64,000 nucleotides of DNA from the NCBI RefSeq assembly GCF_024323335.1, contig NC_066584.1, positions 269,072,344 to 269,136,343 on the forward strand. The letters are read 5' to 3'. Position 1 is the stretch's first letter. Each line of letters starts with the position of its first letter. The position numbers and the translations under genes are program-made. The notes under the pieces are model-generated. The model had not been told where the DNA came from and made no database searches. It saw nothing but the letters and a program-made list of their open reading frames with translations. Positions 11,287 through 22,884 of this stretch are shown here, piece after piece. The stretch is from Lathyrus oleraceus (Eukaryota; Streptophyta; Magnoliopsida; Fabales; Fabaceae).

Positions 11287-12830
11287 ACTCTGTTATGGTG
11301 AGTTTTTTATTCCAATATGCGCTTGCGTTTTGAATTCGTTTCATTCGGATGCCTCTGTGTTTTGCTTTTAGCTTGGATGCCGTTGGATTGTCGTTTACGC
11401 TGATTTTGTGCAGCAGCAGCTTGGCTTTTCTGTTTGTCGCGCGTTGCATTTTTGGATTGGCTTGTTTGGAAGCCGTTACAACTGCGGTTTATTGTTGTTG
11501 GCCTGATGGAGTTTTTTGCTCGCTGGAAGTTGGCTTTGGCTTTTAAGCTGCGTTGAGTTTCAGCAGCTGGTATTATGCTTCTTTTTTTTCATGTCGGCAT
11601 TGCCATTTTGCAGCTCGCCGTTTTAGATGCATTGGCTGCATTTCAATTTTTTTTTCTGTTTTCTCTTTATCGGCTGCACGTTCTTGTTGTTGTTGGCTGC
11701 ACTTGGAAGTAGTGGCTTATGCAGTAACTCGTTGTAGCAGCTTCGGAAGTTTGCCGTTACGCTTTTGGTTGCAGTTTGGATCTACTGCGTTTGGCTTAGC
11801 TATTGCTTGTGTAGCCTTTCCGTTTTGTTGCAGCTTTAGCAGCTTGTGGAGGTAGCGGATGCATTTCACGTTTGGATTTCGTGGCTTGGTCGCTGGATGT
11901 AGCATGTGGCTTGAAGTGTTGGCTTCTCTCATGCTGTACTTCTTTTCATTCCTTTTTTATGTAAAATATCAAAGTAACACATGATGGCATATTTGGTCAG
12001 TGGATATAAAAATGAATTATCTAGGGATATGGATGAAAAAGAAGGTTATGACTTAATAATAAAAAAAAGAATGAATTTAAATTGGATAAATGGATTTAAT
12101 GGATATTTTGGATAATTGGATGGACAAGTGGATAATTGAATGTATTGATTTTCTTAGATAGTTAAAATTGGATTAGTTAATTTGGTTGGATAAAAGATAA
12201 AATGAGAATTGGGTTGAATTTAAAATGGATTATGGTTATGGTTATAACATGAATTGGACTAATCGGAAAAATGGATACAAAAATGGTTGAAAATCAAATG
12301 GGATTATGGTTTGAGAAATTGGTTAAGTGGAATTAGAAATTTAAGTGGTTAATGGGCCTTATCACAAAAGGAGGAATGGGCTTTACAAAAATGACATGAT
12401 TAAATTTCCAAAACCAATTCGACTTTTCAATAATCAACTTGGACCGTCCAACTCAACTTGAATCTCCAAAATCAATTCAAAAAAGATTGAAATGATTTCT
12501 AAAACCAAATTCATTTTCAAAGACCACATCTAACCTCCAAATCAATTCAACTTCAAAAGTTAATTTGAAAATTGAAATTAATACGACGTTAGAATTGATC
12601 GGAACAATTATTGGCACGATGACAAAATGATGACTGTCATGATAATGGGCCATGGACCGATGGATTCCCCTGCCACAACTCGTAAATTGGATTGAGCCAT
12701 GCTTATTCAATGAAACGAATGGATGAGGATGATACCCAAATGGTCGGGGTTAGTGACCTATATGATTATGTGAAGGGTGAGGCGAATTTTGGGGTATGAC
12801 ACATTAGCATTGGGATCATACTTGGGCATC

Positions 12831-13332
12831 AAGAAGATTATCCAGAAGATGGTTGTGACGTATAAGGATTTGCATAAGATGCTCCCATCCGTACTTCAAC
12901 AGGGGCAACCCCTTTCTCTCTTGTTTATGGTATGGAAGCAGTGCTCCCCATAGAGGTTGAGATTCCTTCATTGCGTGTGCTCATGGAAGCCAAGTTAACT
13001 GAGGCTGAATGGTGTCAGACCAGGTATGATCAGTTGAATTTGATTGAAGAGAAGAGATTGACTGCCATGTGTCATGGTAAGTTATATCAGCAAAGGATGA
13101 AGAAAGCTTTTGATAAGAAGGTCAAACCTCGGGTATTTAGGGAAGGTGACCTTGTGCTCAAGAAGATCTTATCTTTCAAACCAGTTCTAGGGGCAAATGG
13201 ACTCCTAATTATGAAGGCCCATATGTTGTTAAGAGGGCCTTTTCAGATGGCGCTTTGATTCTTACAACTATGGATGGTGAAGAGTTCACTCGTCCTGTGA
13301 ACGCAGATGCAGTCAAGAAATACTTTGCCTAA
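12831..13332 (+). pseudogene. pol: C-terminal end of Ogre integrase, frameshifted
   Basis: The C-terminal integrase region helps bind element DNA. Visible are a KKIIQKMV segment (after 12831), then YGMEAVLPIEVEIPSLRVLM and KKAFDKKVKPRVFREGDLVLKK, typical of the Ty3/gypsy integrase end. A further frame shows PNYEGPYVVKRAF and TRPVNADAVKKYFA before TAA at 13330. The parts are in different frames: one break lies near 12890-12900, where a piece before TGATPFSLVYGMEAV-type sequence is lost, and one lies near 13180. The catalytic core is absent. This is a relic. Confidence 0.85.
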
Positions 13333-14859
13333 AAAAGAAAAGAATAGCTCGCTAAGTTGAAAACCCAAAAAGGCGGCTTAGGTAAAAATGAGTGCCTCGG
13401 TGGATTGAAAACCCGAAAGGGCGATCCAGGAAAAAGTTAGAGACATAAAACAGAAAGATTATCCTGATAAAGTGAGTACCCCACCTCGGGGAAATTTATA
13501 CAAAAATTAGGGATTATGGCAAGTAAATGCATTCTGCTGATCTTCCAGTATTGGAGAAACTTTGTTGAGCATAAGGGTTGACATCAAGTCATCATCCCTA
13601 GTAGCGGCCAAAAGCACAGCGGATATCGATAGTTGGTAGAAGGATTAGTGGTCAATTGTACTCAATGTAACCATTTTCCATGTAAATTACCATTTTCAAC
13701 TTTGTAAAGATCTATGGAGTCTTGTCATTTACAGACGACCATTCTATTAAATAAAGTTGAGCTTTTATCTATTTGATTCCACTCTTATTTACTTCAGCCA
13801 AATAGTTTTAAACTTTACTATGATCAATTTTTGAAATTAAATTTTTTAGTCAAAATCATTTTTCTTAAACATATAAAAGTAACAGTTTCAAAGCAATTAA
13901 AAAGAAATATCAACAGCATTTTGAAAAATAGCAAGTCCTAAGTGTGGAGCCTTAATGGTTCCCCCAAGTAGTTAACCCTTCGGGTATCCCCAGCCAAGTT
14001 TGTTTTAATCTCCGGCAGAGTAAGATTGGGTTTCTCAGTAGATTGCTTTGGTTTCTCCACCAGTCGCCATCCGGTTAGCTCCCAGTCAAAGTTTCCTCCT
14101 GGTTTCTGAACAAATATTTGTGTTTATCCTCTGCACGGTTGTCTCCCATTTGGTATGGTGTTAACCTAAAATTCCTTGCAGATTCGATAACGTTTCCTTT
14201 CCTCAGCAGATCTCCTCCTTCCCCCGCTAGGGTTGAGCCTTTGGGATGTCGATCTCTCTTTTCTCTGGTAGTTGTCTCCCTCTTTTGTGGATTGACCGAG
14301 AATTGTATCGATGATTCAAATCTTGTGACACCTTTGTATCTTTTGCGATTGTTTTGTCAACATCATCATCATATATACATATACCTATACACTCATATAA
14401 TTTCATAATTACATAATTGCATTATCATATTTGTTGATTCATTGTTTAAGATTCTTATTCTCTATTATGGCGGTAATTTATCCCCATACAAATTTGGCGT
14501 CTCTCCTCCTTCAATTGTAGAGTGTCGGCCCATTAAGCAGAAAGACTTTAACCTTTCTCCTTTCCCTACTGAGTTATTTCCTCGTGGATGAGTATTGTTT
14601 TAGTTTCCTCCCCAGTCGATTATTTGGATGAAATTACTCCCCTTGAGCTATATCCTCATTGGGTTGAGTCTTGATTGATTGTTTCTTTCTAGCTCTTGCC
14701 TAGATAGATGCTTTGGGTCCCCTAAGAATTTATTACCCAGTAACTGGTAATATTCTTCTTTTTTTGCAGTTTGTTACTTCTTGCCCAATACCCGACAAAG
14801 GTACCCCTATTTTTACCATCAGTAGAGTCCCTAGTGGATTCATCTTCCCCGGGAGTTTA
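13333..14859 (+). other. 3' UTR of element B, first part
   Basis: Non-coding sequence after the pol stop. It includes CCCAAAAAGGCGGC-type A/G-rich stretches and an AATAAA at about 13749. An apparent 96-codon frame at 14118-14408 has no recognisable features. No gene is seen. Confidence 0.6.
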
Positions 14860-15625
14860 TCCTTGATATATTTACTTTAATCGGTGACGGATTTTCTCTT
14901 CGTTGGTATTCTATCTAGTAACTGATAGATGTAATTCCTATTTTGTTCCCCACGGAGTTAATCCTTGATATGTTCATCCTAACCGACAACAAGTTTCCTT
15001 CTCTTTGTGGTATTCTACCCAGTAACCGGTAGTTGTAAATCCTACTTTCCCCCTGCAGAGTTTATCCTTGATATGTTCACTTTAACCAGTGACAAATATC
15101 CTCTTTATGGTAATCTATCTAGTAACTGATAGATGTAATTCCTATTTTTGCTTCTCAATAGAGTCTATCCTTGATATGTTCATCCTAACCGGTGATGGAT
15201 TTTCTCTTCGGTGGTATTCTATCCAGCATTCGATAGATGTAATTCCTACTTTTTGCTCAATTGGTTTATCCTTGATATGTTCATCTTAACCGATGACGGA
15301 TATCCTCCTTAACATCCCAGGCAAGTCTATCCTTGATATGTTCATCTTAAACGATGACGGATTTTCTTTCCCTTTGAGTCTATCCTTGATACGTTCACCC
15401 TAACCGGTGACGGATATTCTCATCCTTGGTTTTCTGCCCAGTAACTGGTAGTTGTAAATCCTATTTCTGCAGTTTTCCCTAGTAAGGCTATTCTTACCCA
15501 GTAACCGGTAATGAATACTCCTTCCTAGCGGTTCCCAACGAGTCATCCTTGATATGTTCATCCTGACCGATGAGGGATGTCCTCTCTATCAGATCTATAG
15601 TATCTCCTTACCCAGTAACAGGTAG
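14860..15625 (+). repeat. Minisatellite in the 3' UTR of element B
   Basis: I count about eight copies of a motif close to TCCTTGATATGTTCATCYTA followed by ACCGRTGACGGAT (near 14863, 14957, 15066, 15168, 15269, 15330, 15383, 15547). They are interleaved with a second motif CCCAGTAACYRGTAG. Spacing varies from about 50 to 165 bp. Element H carries the same two motifs in the same order on the other strand, and hypervariable repetitive 3' UTRs are known for Ogre elements. Confidence 0.85.
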
Positions 15626-16117
15626 TAGATAATAGATTTCTGCTCTTCCTGTGGAAGTTCATTTCTCCTCTAGTTGAGTTGAGTGCGTATCTCCTTAGCG
15701 AAATCGCTTTTCCTCCAATGATTCAAGTTTTTCAGCTTTACCCTGATTTACTCGTATTCTCCGCAGATGTTTTTGTTTCCCCGGCTGAGTCTTTCCATTT
15801 TTTATGGAATTCCTCTAGTCCTCCAGCAGTTTTAAGTCGTAGCCTGGCCTACACATAACCTTTTATCCCCTCAGAGACTTTGTCTCCCTAGTGATTTTTC
15901 CTTATTGAATGCACTATACTCTTGCGGACCTTCGGTCTCTCTGATTTCTTTTCCTTTGTGGCAATATTTCCCCATAGAGAATCTACTCTTACCTTCATAT
16001 CATATGCATCATGAGGTCTCTTAGGGACCAAATTTGTTCCTATATGTTGTTATTTAAGCGCATTCTACTGAGTCGATATGAAGATTGTAACCTTCACCTC
16101 CTCAGTTAAAATGTCCT
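15626..16117 (+). other. 3' UTR of element B, last part before the polypurine tract
   Basis: Non-coding, pyrimidine-rich sequence. Its last 100 bases match, in reverse complement, the start of element H's 3' UTR at about 50390-50480. No gene is seen. Confidence 0.55.
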
Positions 16118-16131
16118 TAAATAGGGGAAGC
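16118..16131 (+). other. Polypurine tract of element B
   Basis: AAATAGGGGAAGC directly precedes the 3' LTR start TGTAAGACC at 16132. It would prime plus-strand DNA synthesis. Element H has AAATAGGGGAAAC at the same place. Confidence 0.85.
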
Positions 16132-17601
16132 TGTAAGACCCCAATTTTGACCCTAAGATCCCTCATGCAATTTCATCATATGCATTAGCATTGAGATCAT
16201 ACCTTGGCATCCTCCTTACCCCTCTTTCATTGGGTTTGTTTTGGGAGAGATCACCAAGCACTATATGGTTATATCATACTTGTATATTATCACTCTACTA
16301 ACCAAAATACCAAAAATATGTCTTTGTATTTGCCTAACTCTATTGTAGGTAGGGCATGATTATCATTGATTTATAAAGTTCATATCTAGGGTTTAAGACC
16401 CTCATGGCTAAAAACACAACCAAGGATTGTCCCCCCAATGTCTCAAAGCATCATATATGAGTCCCAATGATCTCTACATGTTATATTGATCAGGTATTCT
16501 TCAAGAGTTTGGAGGTGATTTGCCTTGGAAACCCTAGTTTGACTGGGAATCTTGAGTAACTTCTTCAACAAGCTATCTCACCAAATGATCAAAATTCTCT
16601 AGGGACACTTCAAAATTCATCATCTTATGCATATATGATCTACCATGAGCCTAGAAAGTCAAGAGAATTGAAGGTTAGCAAGATGGTTGATGGTGGTTCG
16701 CCAGATGAATTCATCTAATCAAAACTGGGTCTCCCCATACCCTATCTCCTACAATTTTCACCATATGAAAATAATTCAGAGATAAAAGTCGCTCTAAATG
16801 ATATTCCAAACAACTTTCATGTTGAGACCTAGAGCTAGTTTTTCTTGGAGAATGATTTTTTATGTTGAAACATTATAGTTCATTTTGTCTAAACCCTAAT
16901 TTGAAAGTTAACTTCCCAAGGCCATAACTTGCTCAATTTTTATGAGATTAAAGATTTACAAGCTGCACAATTAAATTCAAGGTGTATAATTCAACTTTTA
17001 TGTTTGGAGTGAAGGCTAATTCAACTTTTATGAGCATGGGATATGAGGATACATTATAGGTCATTTTTGACCTATACCATTGAACAAGTGATTTTCCTCA
17101 ACTTCAAAAATGCATAACTCTATCATTCTAAATCCAAATTACATGAAATTTGTGACCATTTTGAAGTTCTTTGAAAGATCTACAACTTTTATGAATACAC
17201 TTTTCTCATTTGAAGCTCACATAAAAAGTTAATAAAGGTGGAATATTGAGATATATGACTTGACACTTAGAAAAATTCTCAACATGGTGAAATTTACAAA
17301 CTTCCACCTCAAAATTCACCATGATATAAGTTCCAAATGAAAAAGTGTCCAACATCAAAGTTGTTCCCCTTTATATAAGCTTTCCAAAGAACCTAATTTC
17401 ATGCATTTTGGATGAGATTTTCTAGGGATAGGCATGGTCTTAACAGGTCTGCATCATTGGAGAAAATCAAATGTTCAAAACTCCATTTCACTTTGCCTTG
17501 CCATTCAAGCATGATTTAAACTTCATCACACTTGCAAGCTTGTGCATCACCATTTCCAAATTTAGCAATTTTTCCAGTGTGTAATTATCAATCCCAAATG
17601 C

Positions 17602-17609
17602 TATAAATA
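17602..17609 (+). promoter_or_regulatory. TATA box of the element B LTR
   Basis: TATAAATA lies 1470 bp from the LTR start. Equivalent boxes occur 1.46-1.52 kb into the LTRs of E, H and K, which marks the likely U3/R transition. Confidence 0.65.
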
Positions 17610-18142
17610 TAAGGCCTCTGAGCTCATTTCGAACACACCTTGCGCGCCATCTTTGCCCCCCAACTCAAACCCTCACCATTCAAAGGAAAACCTGAGAATT
17701 TTCAACTTGAAAATTGAGTTTGAATCTCACTGTTTGGAGATTCAAAAACTCCAGGATCCAAAGCTTTGTACCATTGCCAAACCACTTCTGCAAGCTCCTC
17801 GAGTGTGATCAAGGCAAGTTTGAAGCAAGCAAGATCCATTTCTGCACAGCATTAAAGGTAATTTTCAGAAAACTTCTTCTCTTCGATTCTCACTTAATTC
17901 TCATCAATTCTCTTGGATCTTTGGTTGTCTGAAGTCCTACCAATGTAGACAAGAAGATTGAGTTTCTTTGAGGTCAGATCGAAGCAACTCAGTTGACACA
18001 CCTCAAAATTCAACTCCTCATATCTTTCTATATATTTGGAATTAGTTGAAATTGAGGCCAGATTCGTGCTCTACGCCATTTTTTCTTTCGGATCATGTCA
18101 TCTTTTTTCATTTTTGTGATGGTGATGAGTGAACCAGTCCGG

Positions 18143-18175
18143 TGGACCTCGCCTGAGAAGATGACTGAAGGTCCA
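18143..18175 (+). repeat. Leader inverted repeat, LTR B
   Basis: TGGACCT (18143-18149) and AGGTCCA (18169-18175) can form a 7 bp stem about 540 bp downstream of the TATA box. The same pair is present in LTR H (48298-48304 and 48324-48330). LTR E has a different, stronger palindrome nearby (30286-30305). Confidence 0.6.
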
Positions 18176-20781
18176 ACGCCGGTGGTGTGCTGGACAGGTT
18201 CTGAGCCATTGATCTCATTTGAAATGTTTCAATCCTGAGCGTTTAAAGTAATTACCACGCGTGTGGAACAGCTGACCTGGTGTATGGTGGAACGCGCGCT
18301 CATGTCCACTTGATCTGCCACCTCAATTTATGAGTGAGATCAAGTGGTCCACGTTTTTTTTTATTTTCTGATTTTTATTTTATTTCATTTGATTTTCATT
18401 AATTCATATTAATTTTAACATTGATCCAAAAAATATGAGAGTTTCACCAAAAAAATTTAAATAAATTCCTCTTTCATATTTTGATTTAAAATTATTTTTT
18501 GGATCATTATTAATAAATTTCATGATTTAATTGTTTTGTGAATATTTTTAATTGTTTAAAAATACTTTTAAGTTTCCAAAAATTCTGAATTTTTTTCTCG
18601 AAGGTCCTTTGACCTTGTTTGACCTATGATAAATCTTATGGCCATTTCATTGGTGTTTTGATGAGGTTTTAGGAATTTGACATTCCATATTTAATTTAAT
18701 GCATTATTTTTAGTATTTTTAAATTGAATAAATGCCAAATAATTGTGTTGAGCTATTTTGATGGTTTTTATAAGTTTGACTTGTGTTGTTGGGCCTTGGT
18801 CAATGTTGATTTGACTTTGCTAAGTTAAGATCATTGGATTAAGGGGATTGATGGAATGTACACTCCATCTCCCAAAATAAATGAATGATCTTAATTGAGT
18901 ATAAGTCCTCCTTTGACCAATTTGAGTTTTGATCCATTGCCCTACCTCTTCATCTAATTCCCTTTCTTTATGCGTTCATTCCATTTGACCTATGATATCT
19001 CTAAATCCTAAGGCTAGTTGATTACAAAACCAACATAAGTATGGATGAGATTAGGCCACCACTTTTGCATATTCTTTTTGTGTGTGGTATGTTTCATGAG
19101 CATGGTCCATTATACTATGTGTCTAACATGCATTAAAACCAAAATTCTATTGCCCGACCTCAAATAGTTGTGACTTCTACATAAGTCCAATTATGATTGC
19201 TTAACATATCGCTAAATTCTTGACACAAAAGGCATAGCATTCTAGTTAATGAGATTGTAAGTCTCCCCTCTTTCATGGTATTGTGTGGAAACTTGGCCTT
19301 TTTTCCTTCCTTTGGAAGATGTCTTAGTTCAAGGATCCATGCTTGCGATAAGTGGGTTGAGTCTTCTCCAAAGAATGACTTAAAATGAAAAGCAAAAGCA
19401 AAAGCAATACTAACTTCTAACTCATTAACAACTAACATTTAATTTCAGGTCATTTACTTTAATGCAATTTAATTTCAAGTCTTTATTCATTTGCCATTAT
19501 TCATACCATTCTAATTGTTTATGTTAATGTCATTTTCACTTTGTCCACTTGGACCATATTGTGTGATATATCTTCTTTTATGTATATTTTGTTTGTTTGT
19601 GTGGTCTTTGACCATTAATGTGCATAATAAGAAACAAAAACCCTAAAAAACTTTTGTGTGGACTGTTGGTTTGATCTCAGACAATTGGACTTAGAATTTA
19701 GGAAACATCCCTATGCAAAGGACTTGGCCAATGCCAACTTTATGAAACCAAGTGCTTGAAATTTGAAACTTCATCATCGAAGATCCCTTTGAGTTCATAT
19801 GCAACATGATCATTGTGAAGCTGTTATTTTGAACCTATGACTTGTGGAATTCATCTGCTACATGGGCAAATTTGAAGAAGATCATGGAGTGGCTAAGCTT
19901 GGATGTGACTATCTTTATTTGATGCCTTGCTCTTCAAGATTGAAATAGTGTGCATTGTTTGTGGTTTGATTCTAATGTCCAAGGGAATTTGGGTTTCTAT
20001 ATGACATTCTTGTCTATTGGATTGCTACCCATTGGTCAGATCTTTTCAACTCTTAACTTTTAAATTTGTGCTTAGGATTAGTCTCTTCATCTCCATCCCA
20101 TTTCTTTAATTTCAAAATCTCTCCCTCCTTTTACAAAATATTCTTTGCTTGTATTAGTTTTTTGCTAAACTTTGACCACTTTGCAAACTAGAAACTTTGG
20201 CCTTATGCCATTGCATTTTCAAACTTCTTTTCTTAATCAAACTTGTAAATAGACTTAATTATACTTGACTTAAACTTTCAAAAAGCCAAAAAGAACTAAC
20301 TCATTCAAACCATTTTTAGGCCTTTGTGCCTTTTCAAACTTAATTTTGTTAAAAGCAATGCATCCTCTTTGAAATTTGGACCACGAACTACGAGGTTTTG
20401 ATCCCTCATTTTATGTTGGTACGGAGGCACAAGTCCGAAGGTCTTGTCAAACAAAAAAATATAATTAATGAATTCTTTTTCTCATCTCCCCACTCTATTT
20501 TTTTGTAAACATCAATTTGTACAAAATACATATGCACACAAGATAGGGCTCCCCAGGAGTACCTAGGACACTTTGGGTGCTAACATCTTCCCTCTATGTA
20601 ACCAACCCCCTTACCTGTAATCTCTGGCATTTTATTAGTTTTGATTTGAAAACTTCTTATTTTTGGGTGTTGTTCGTACTTTTCCCTTTTCCCTTGGAAG
20701 CAATAAAAGTGCGGTGGCGACTCTTGTTTTATTTGATGTCTAGCTTATACATAGCTTGATGATCATGAAAATACCGCTACA

Positions 20782-22063
20782 GGAAGCTTTAAGCTCAATT
20801 AGTGCCAAATGATCACTCATGTTCAAGCCATGCACAACCCATTCAAATCTTATCCAAAATGAATGAAATTAGACTTTTTAGAAAGGTTGGATCAAGAGGA
20901 ACAACTATCATGTTGAACACTTTTTCATTTCAAGCCATAAGTTCACTTATTCTACCTTGGCTAACTTTTTATGTGAGCTTCAAATAAGAAAAGTTCCTTC
21001 ATAAAAATTGTATCTATCTCAAAGTCCTTCAAAAGGGTCACAAAGTTAACCTCATTTGGATTTAATATGAACGAGTTATGCATTTTTGAAGTTGAGGAAA
21101 ATCCCTTGTTCAATGGCATTGGTCCAAAATGACCTATAATGTATCCTCATATCACATGCACATAAAAGTTGAATTCTCTCTTCCTCCAAATATAAAAGTT
21201 GAAGTAGAAAACTTGAATTTGATTGTGCAACTTGGAAATATTTCATCTCATAAACATTGAGCAAGTTATGGCCTTGGTAAGTTGACCTCCAAAGTAGGGT
21301 TTGGACAAAATGACCTATAATCTTTCACCATAAAAAATGACTTTCCAAGCAAAACTAGCTCTATAACCAAACATGAAAGTTGTTTGTAATGTAATTTTGA
21401 GTAACTTTTATCTTGGAATCATTTTCATATGACAAAAATTGTAGGATACAGGGTCTAGGGAACCTCAGTTCTAATCATATGAAATCCTCTGGTCAACCAC
21501 CATCAACCAACTTGCTAGCTTGCAATTCTCTTGACTTTAGGAGTCATGGGAGATCATATATGCATACGATGATGGAATTTTGAAGTATCCCTTGAGATAT
21601 TTGATCAATTGGTGGAGAAGCTTGTTGAAGAAGTCACATAAGATACTCAGGTGAATTAGGGTTTCCAAGGCAAACCAATTCCAAACTCTTGATGAATTTT
21701 TGACCAAAATAACATGTGAAACTCATGGGGATTCATATATGATGCTAAGATTCATATTAGATCAAATATTGATTGAGCTCCTTGTAATGAGGGTCTTAAG
21801 CCCTAGATATGAGCTCGACAAATCAAAGGTGAGCATGTGCATTACCTACAAAAGAGTTAGACAAATGCAAAGACATATTTTTGGTATTTTGCTTAGTAAA
21901 TGATAACAATACAAAGTATGATACAATCAAATGGTGCTTGGTGATCTCTCCCAATACAAACCCAATTAATGAAGGGTAAGGAGGATGCCAAGGTGTGATC
22001 CCAATGCTAGTGCATATGATGAGATAGCATGAGGGATCTTAGGGTCAAAATTGGGGTCTTACA
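20782..22063 (-). mobile_element. Element C: 5' part of an Ogre LTR
   Basis: On the minus strand it starts TGTAAGACCCC at 22063 and follows the first 1.3 kb of an Ogre LTR, matching H around 49100-50375. It stops where the LTR of B ends. It sits inside the gag of D just after the KFKVP motif. B's insertion probably removed or separated the rest. Confidence 0.85.
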
Positions 22064-22663
22064 GCTTCAGCAGGGACTTTGAACTTCATCGAGATCTTTA
22101 TATTTGGTACCAAGAAGAGTTTAGTAGCACTCTTCCCAAACAAGGCCTTTCCTCTCAACGTTTTGAACTCCTTACGCAACTCAAGGAATTGATCCTTCAT
22201 TTAATCCATCTTCTCATAAACATATGGGCCTTTAGATGGCTCAGAATGGTAGATGGTGTCCTTAACACGAGGAAAGGTATGAACAAATAGAGGTGGCACA
22301 AACATGGCAGGGCTCAATGCCGGCATAAAAGCAAAGGTAGGTGCAAAACCTTCAGGCATGAAATTTGGTGGCATTCCCCACGGGAATCCAGCAGGCATAA
22401 ACAGACCAGATTGAGTATCAGTAACAGGAATGGTCGAGGTAGCTACCTCGGAGATGATATTCTTCTGGGGAGGAGTTGTAGGAGGTGGTGAAGACTGATT
22501 CTGCGCAGCAAGAACAAACTCCATCATGGCAGTCAGTCACAAAATCTCATCTTTCAACTCTCTGTTCTCTTTTTCCAAATGCTCCATAATTATTGGTTGA
22601 TTGACACGAGTGTTGTATCTGTGAGTCAGCTTGGCTGAAGCACATAAGAATAACCAATAAGAC
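22064..22663 (-). pseudogene. gag: N-terminal gag of Ogre element D, broken
   Basis: Minus-strand translation gives the N-terminus PIIMEHLEKENRELKDEIL, then a stop near 22545. Next come MMEFVLAAQNQSSPPP and PAGFPWGMPPNFMPEGFAPT, a stop after YVYEKMD (22201), and then KDQFLELRKEF up to KFKVP. There LTR C interrupts at 22063. Element E has the same protein on the plus strand (44031-44670). This is the coiled-coil and Pro-rich N-terminal half of Gag; the core is lost. Two or more stops make it non-functional. Confidence 0.85.
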
Positions 22664-22884
22664 ATTTGCCGGAAGAAAACTTATTATGCAAATGATGCAT
22701 GAAATGCAATGTTTTTGTTTTTTTTTATTTCAAGGAACATGTTGTTTTATTTGCAAAGATATAATAACAATAATAACAATTTGACTATAAAAATATCTTT
22801 TATTCATAAAATTTGGAAGGATTACACTAAGTACAATTTCAGAAACCAAAGTACAAATACAAGAGAAAAGGAAACTAATCATCC
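22664..22884 (-). other. Spacer between ORF1 and gag of element D
   Basis: AT-rich non-coding spacer equivalent to 43821-44030 in E. No gene. Confidence 0.6.

Larger units (their letters stand above)
901..12801 (-). mobile_element. Element A: 5' two-thirds of an Ogre-like Ty3/gypsy element
   Basis: Read on the minus strand the order is 5' LTR (12801-8893), primer site (8890-8871), repeat-bearing leader, ORF1 (7934-5916), gag (5653 to about 3247), protease (3237-2257), a probable intron, and RT (about 1994-901). RNase H, integrase, 3' UTR and 3' LTR are absent because element J interrupts pol at 900/901. Stops and frameshifts occur in most ORFs, so A cannot be autonomous. The LTR starts TGTCATACCCC and ends TAGCGACA, a different family from the TGTAAGACCCC Ogre LTRs elsewhere in the window but the same family as solo LTR L. 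Confidence 0.9.
8893..12801 (-). mobile_element. 5' LTR of element A (3909 bp)
   Basis: It starts TGTCATACCCC at 12801 and ends TAGCGACA at 8893 on the minus strand. U3 holds a degenerate GGATAA/TGGATT-rich tract (about 12000-12350) and a TGC-rich stretch (about 11340-11930). A TATA box lies at 11286-11278. R-U5 contains a CACCGGCGACG-rich leader (about 10680-10740). The short ORFs inside are not shared in a way that suggests coding. The whole LTR aligns with solo LTR L. Confidence 0.9.
12802..16131 (+). mobile_element. Element B: 3' internal part of an Ogre element
   Basis: It contains the end of integrase (about 12831-13332), then about 2.8 kb of 3' UTR and a polypurine tract, running into a complete 3' LTR. 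Everything 5' of the integrase end is missing. The left edge (12802-12826) resembles a short piece of Ogre LTR fused to integrase sequence. Confidence 0.85.
16132..20781 (+). mobile_element. 3' LTR of element B (4650 bp)
   Basis: It starts TGTAAGACCCC and ends ATACCGCTACA. A TATA box (17602-17609) lies 1.47 kb from the start. A leader inverted repeat TGGACCT/AGGTCCA lies at 18143-18175, and the conserved TGGCGACTC-like tract near the end at about 20715. It is closely related to the LTRs of E, H, I and C. No coding region is credible. Confidence 0.9.

Noticed and set aside
11349..11855. Cys/Phe-rich plus-strand ORFs in LTR A
   Set aside because: They come from the TGC-rich U3 composition on the strand opposite the element. 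The equivalent region of L gives different frames.
14860..15625. Regularly recurring ~30 bp motif that looks a little like a CRISPR array
   Set aside because: Units are degenerate, spacing varies and the spacers share a second motif. It lies in a plant retrotransposon 3' UTR and recurs in H.
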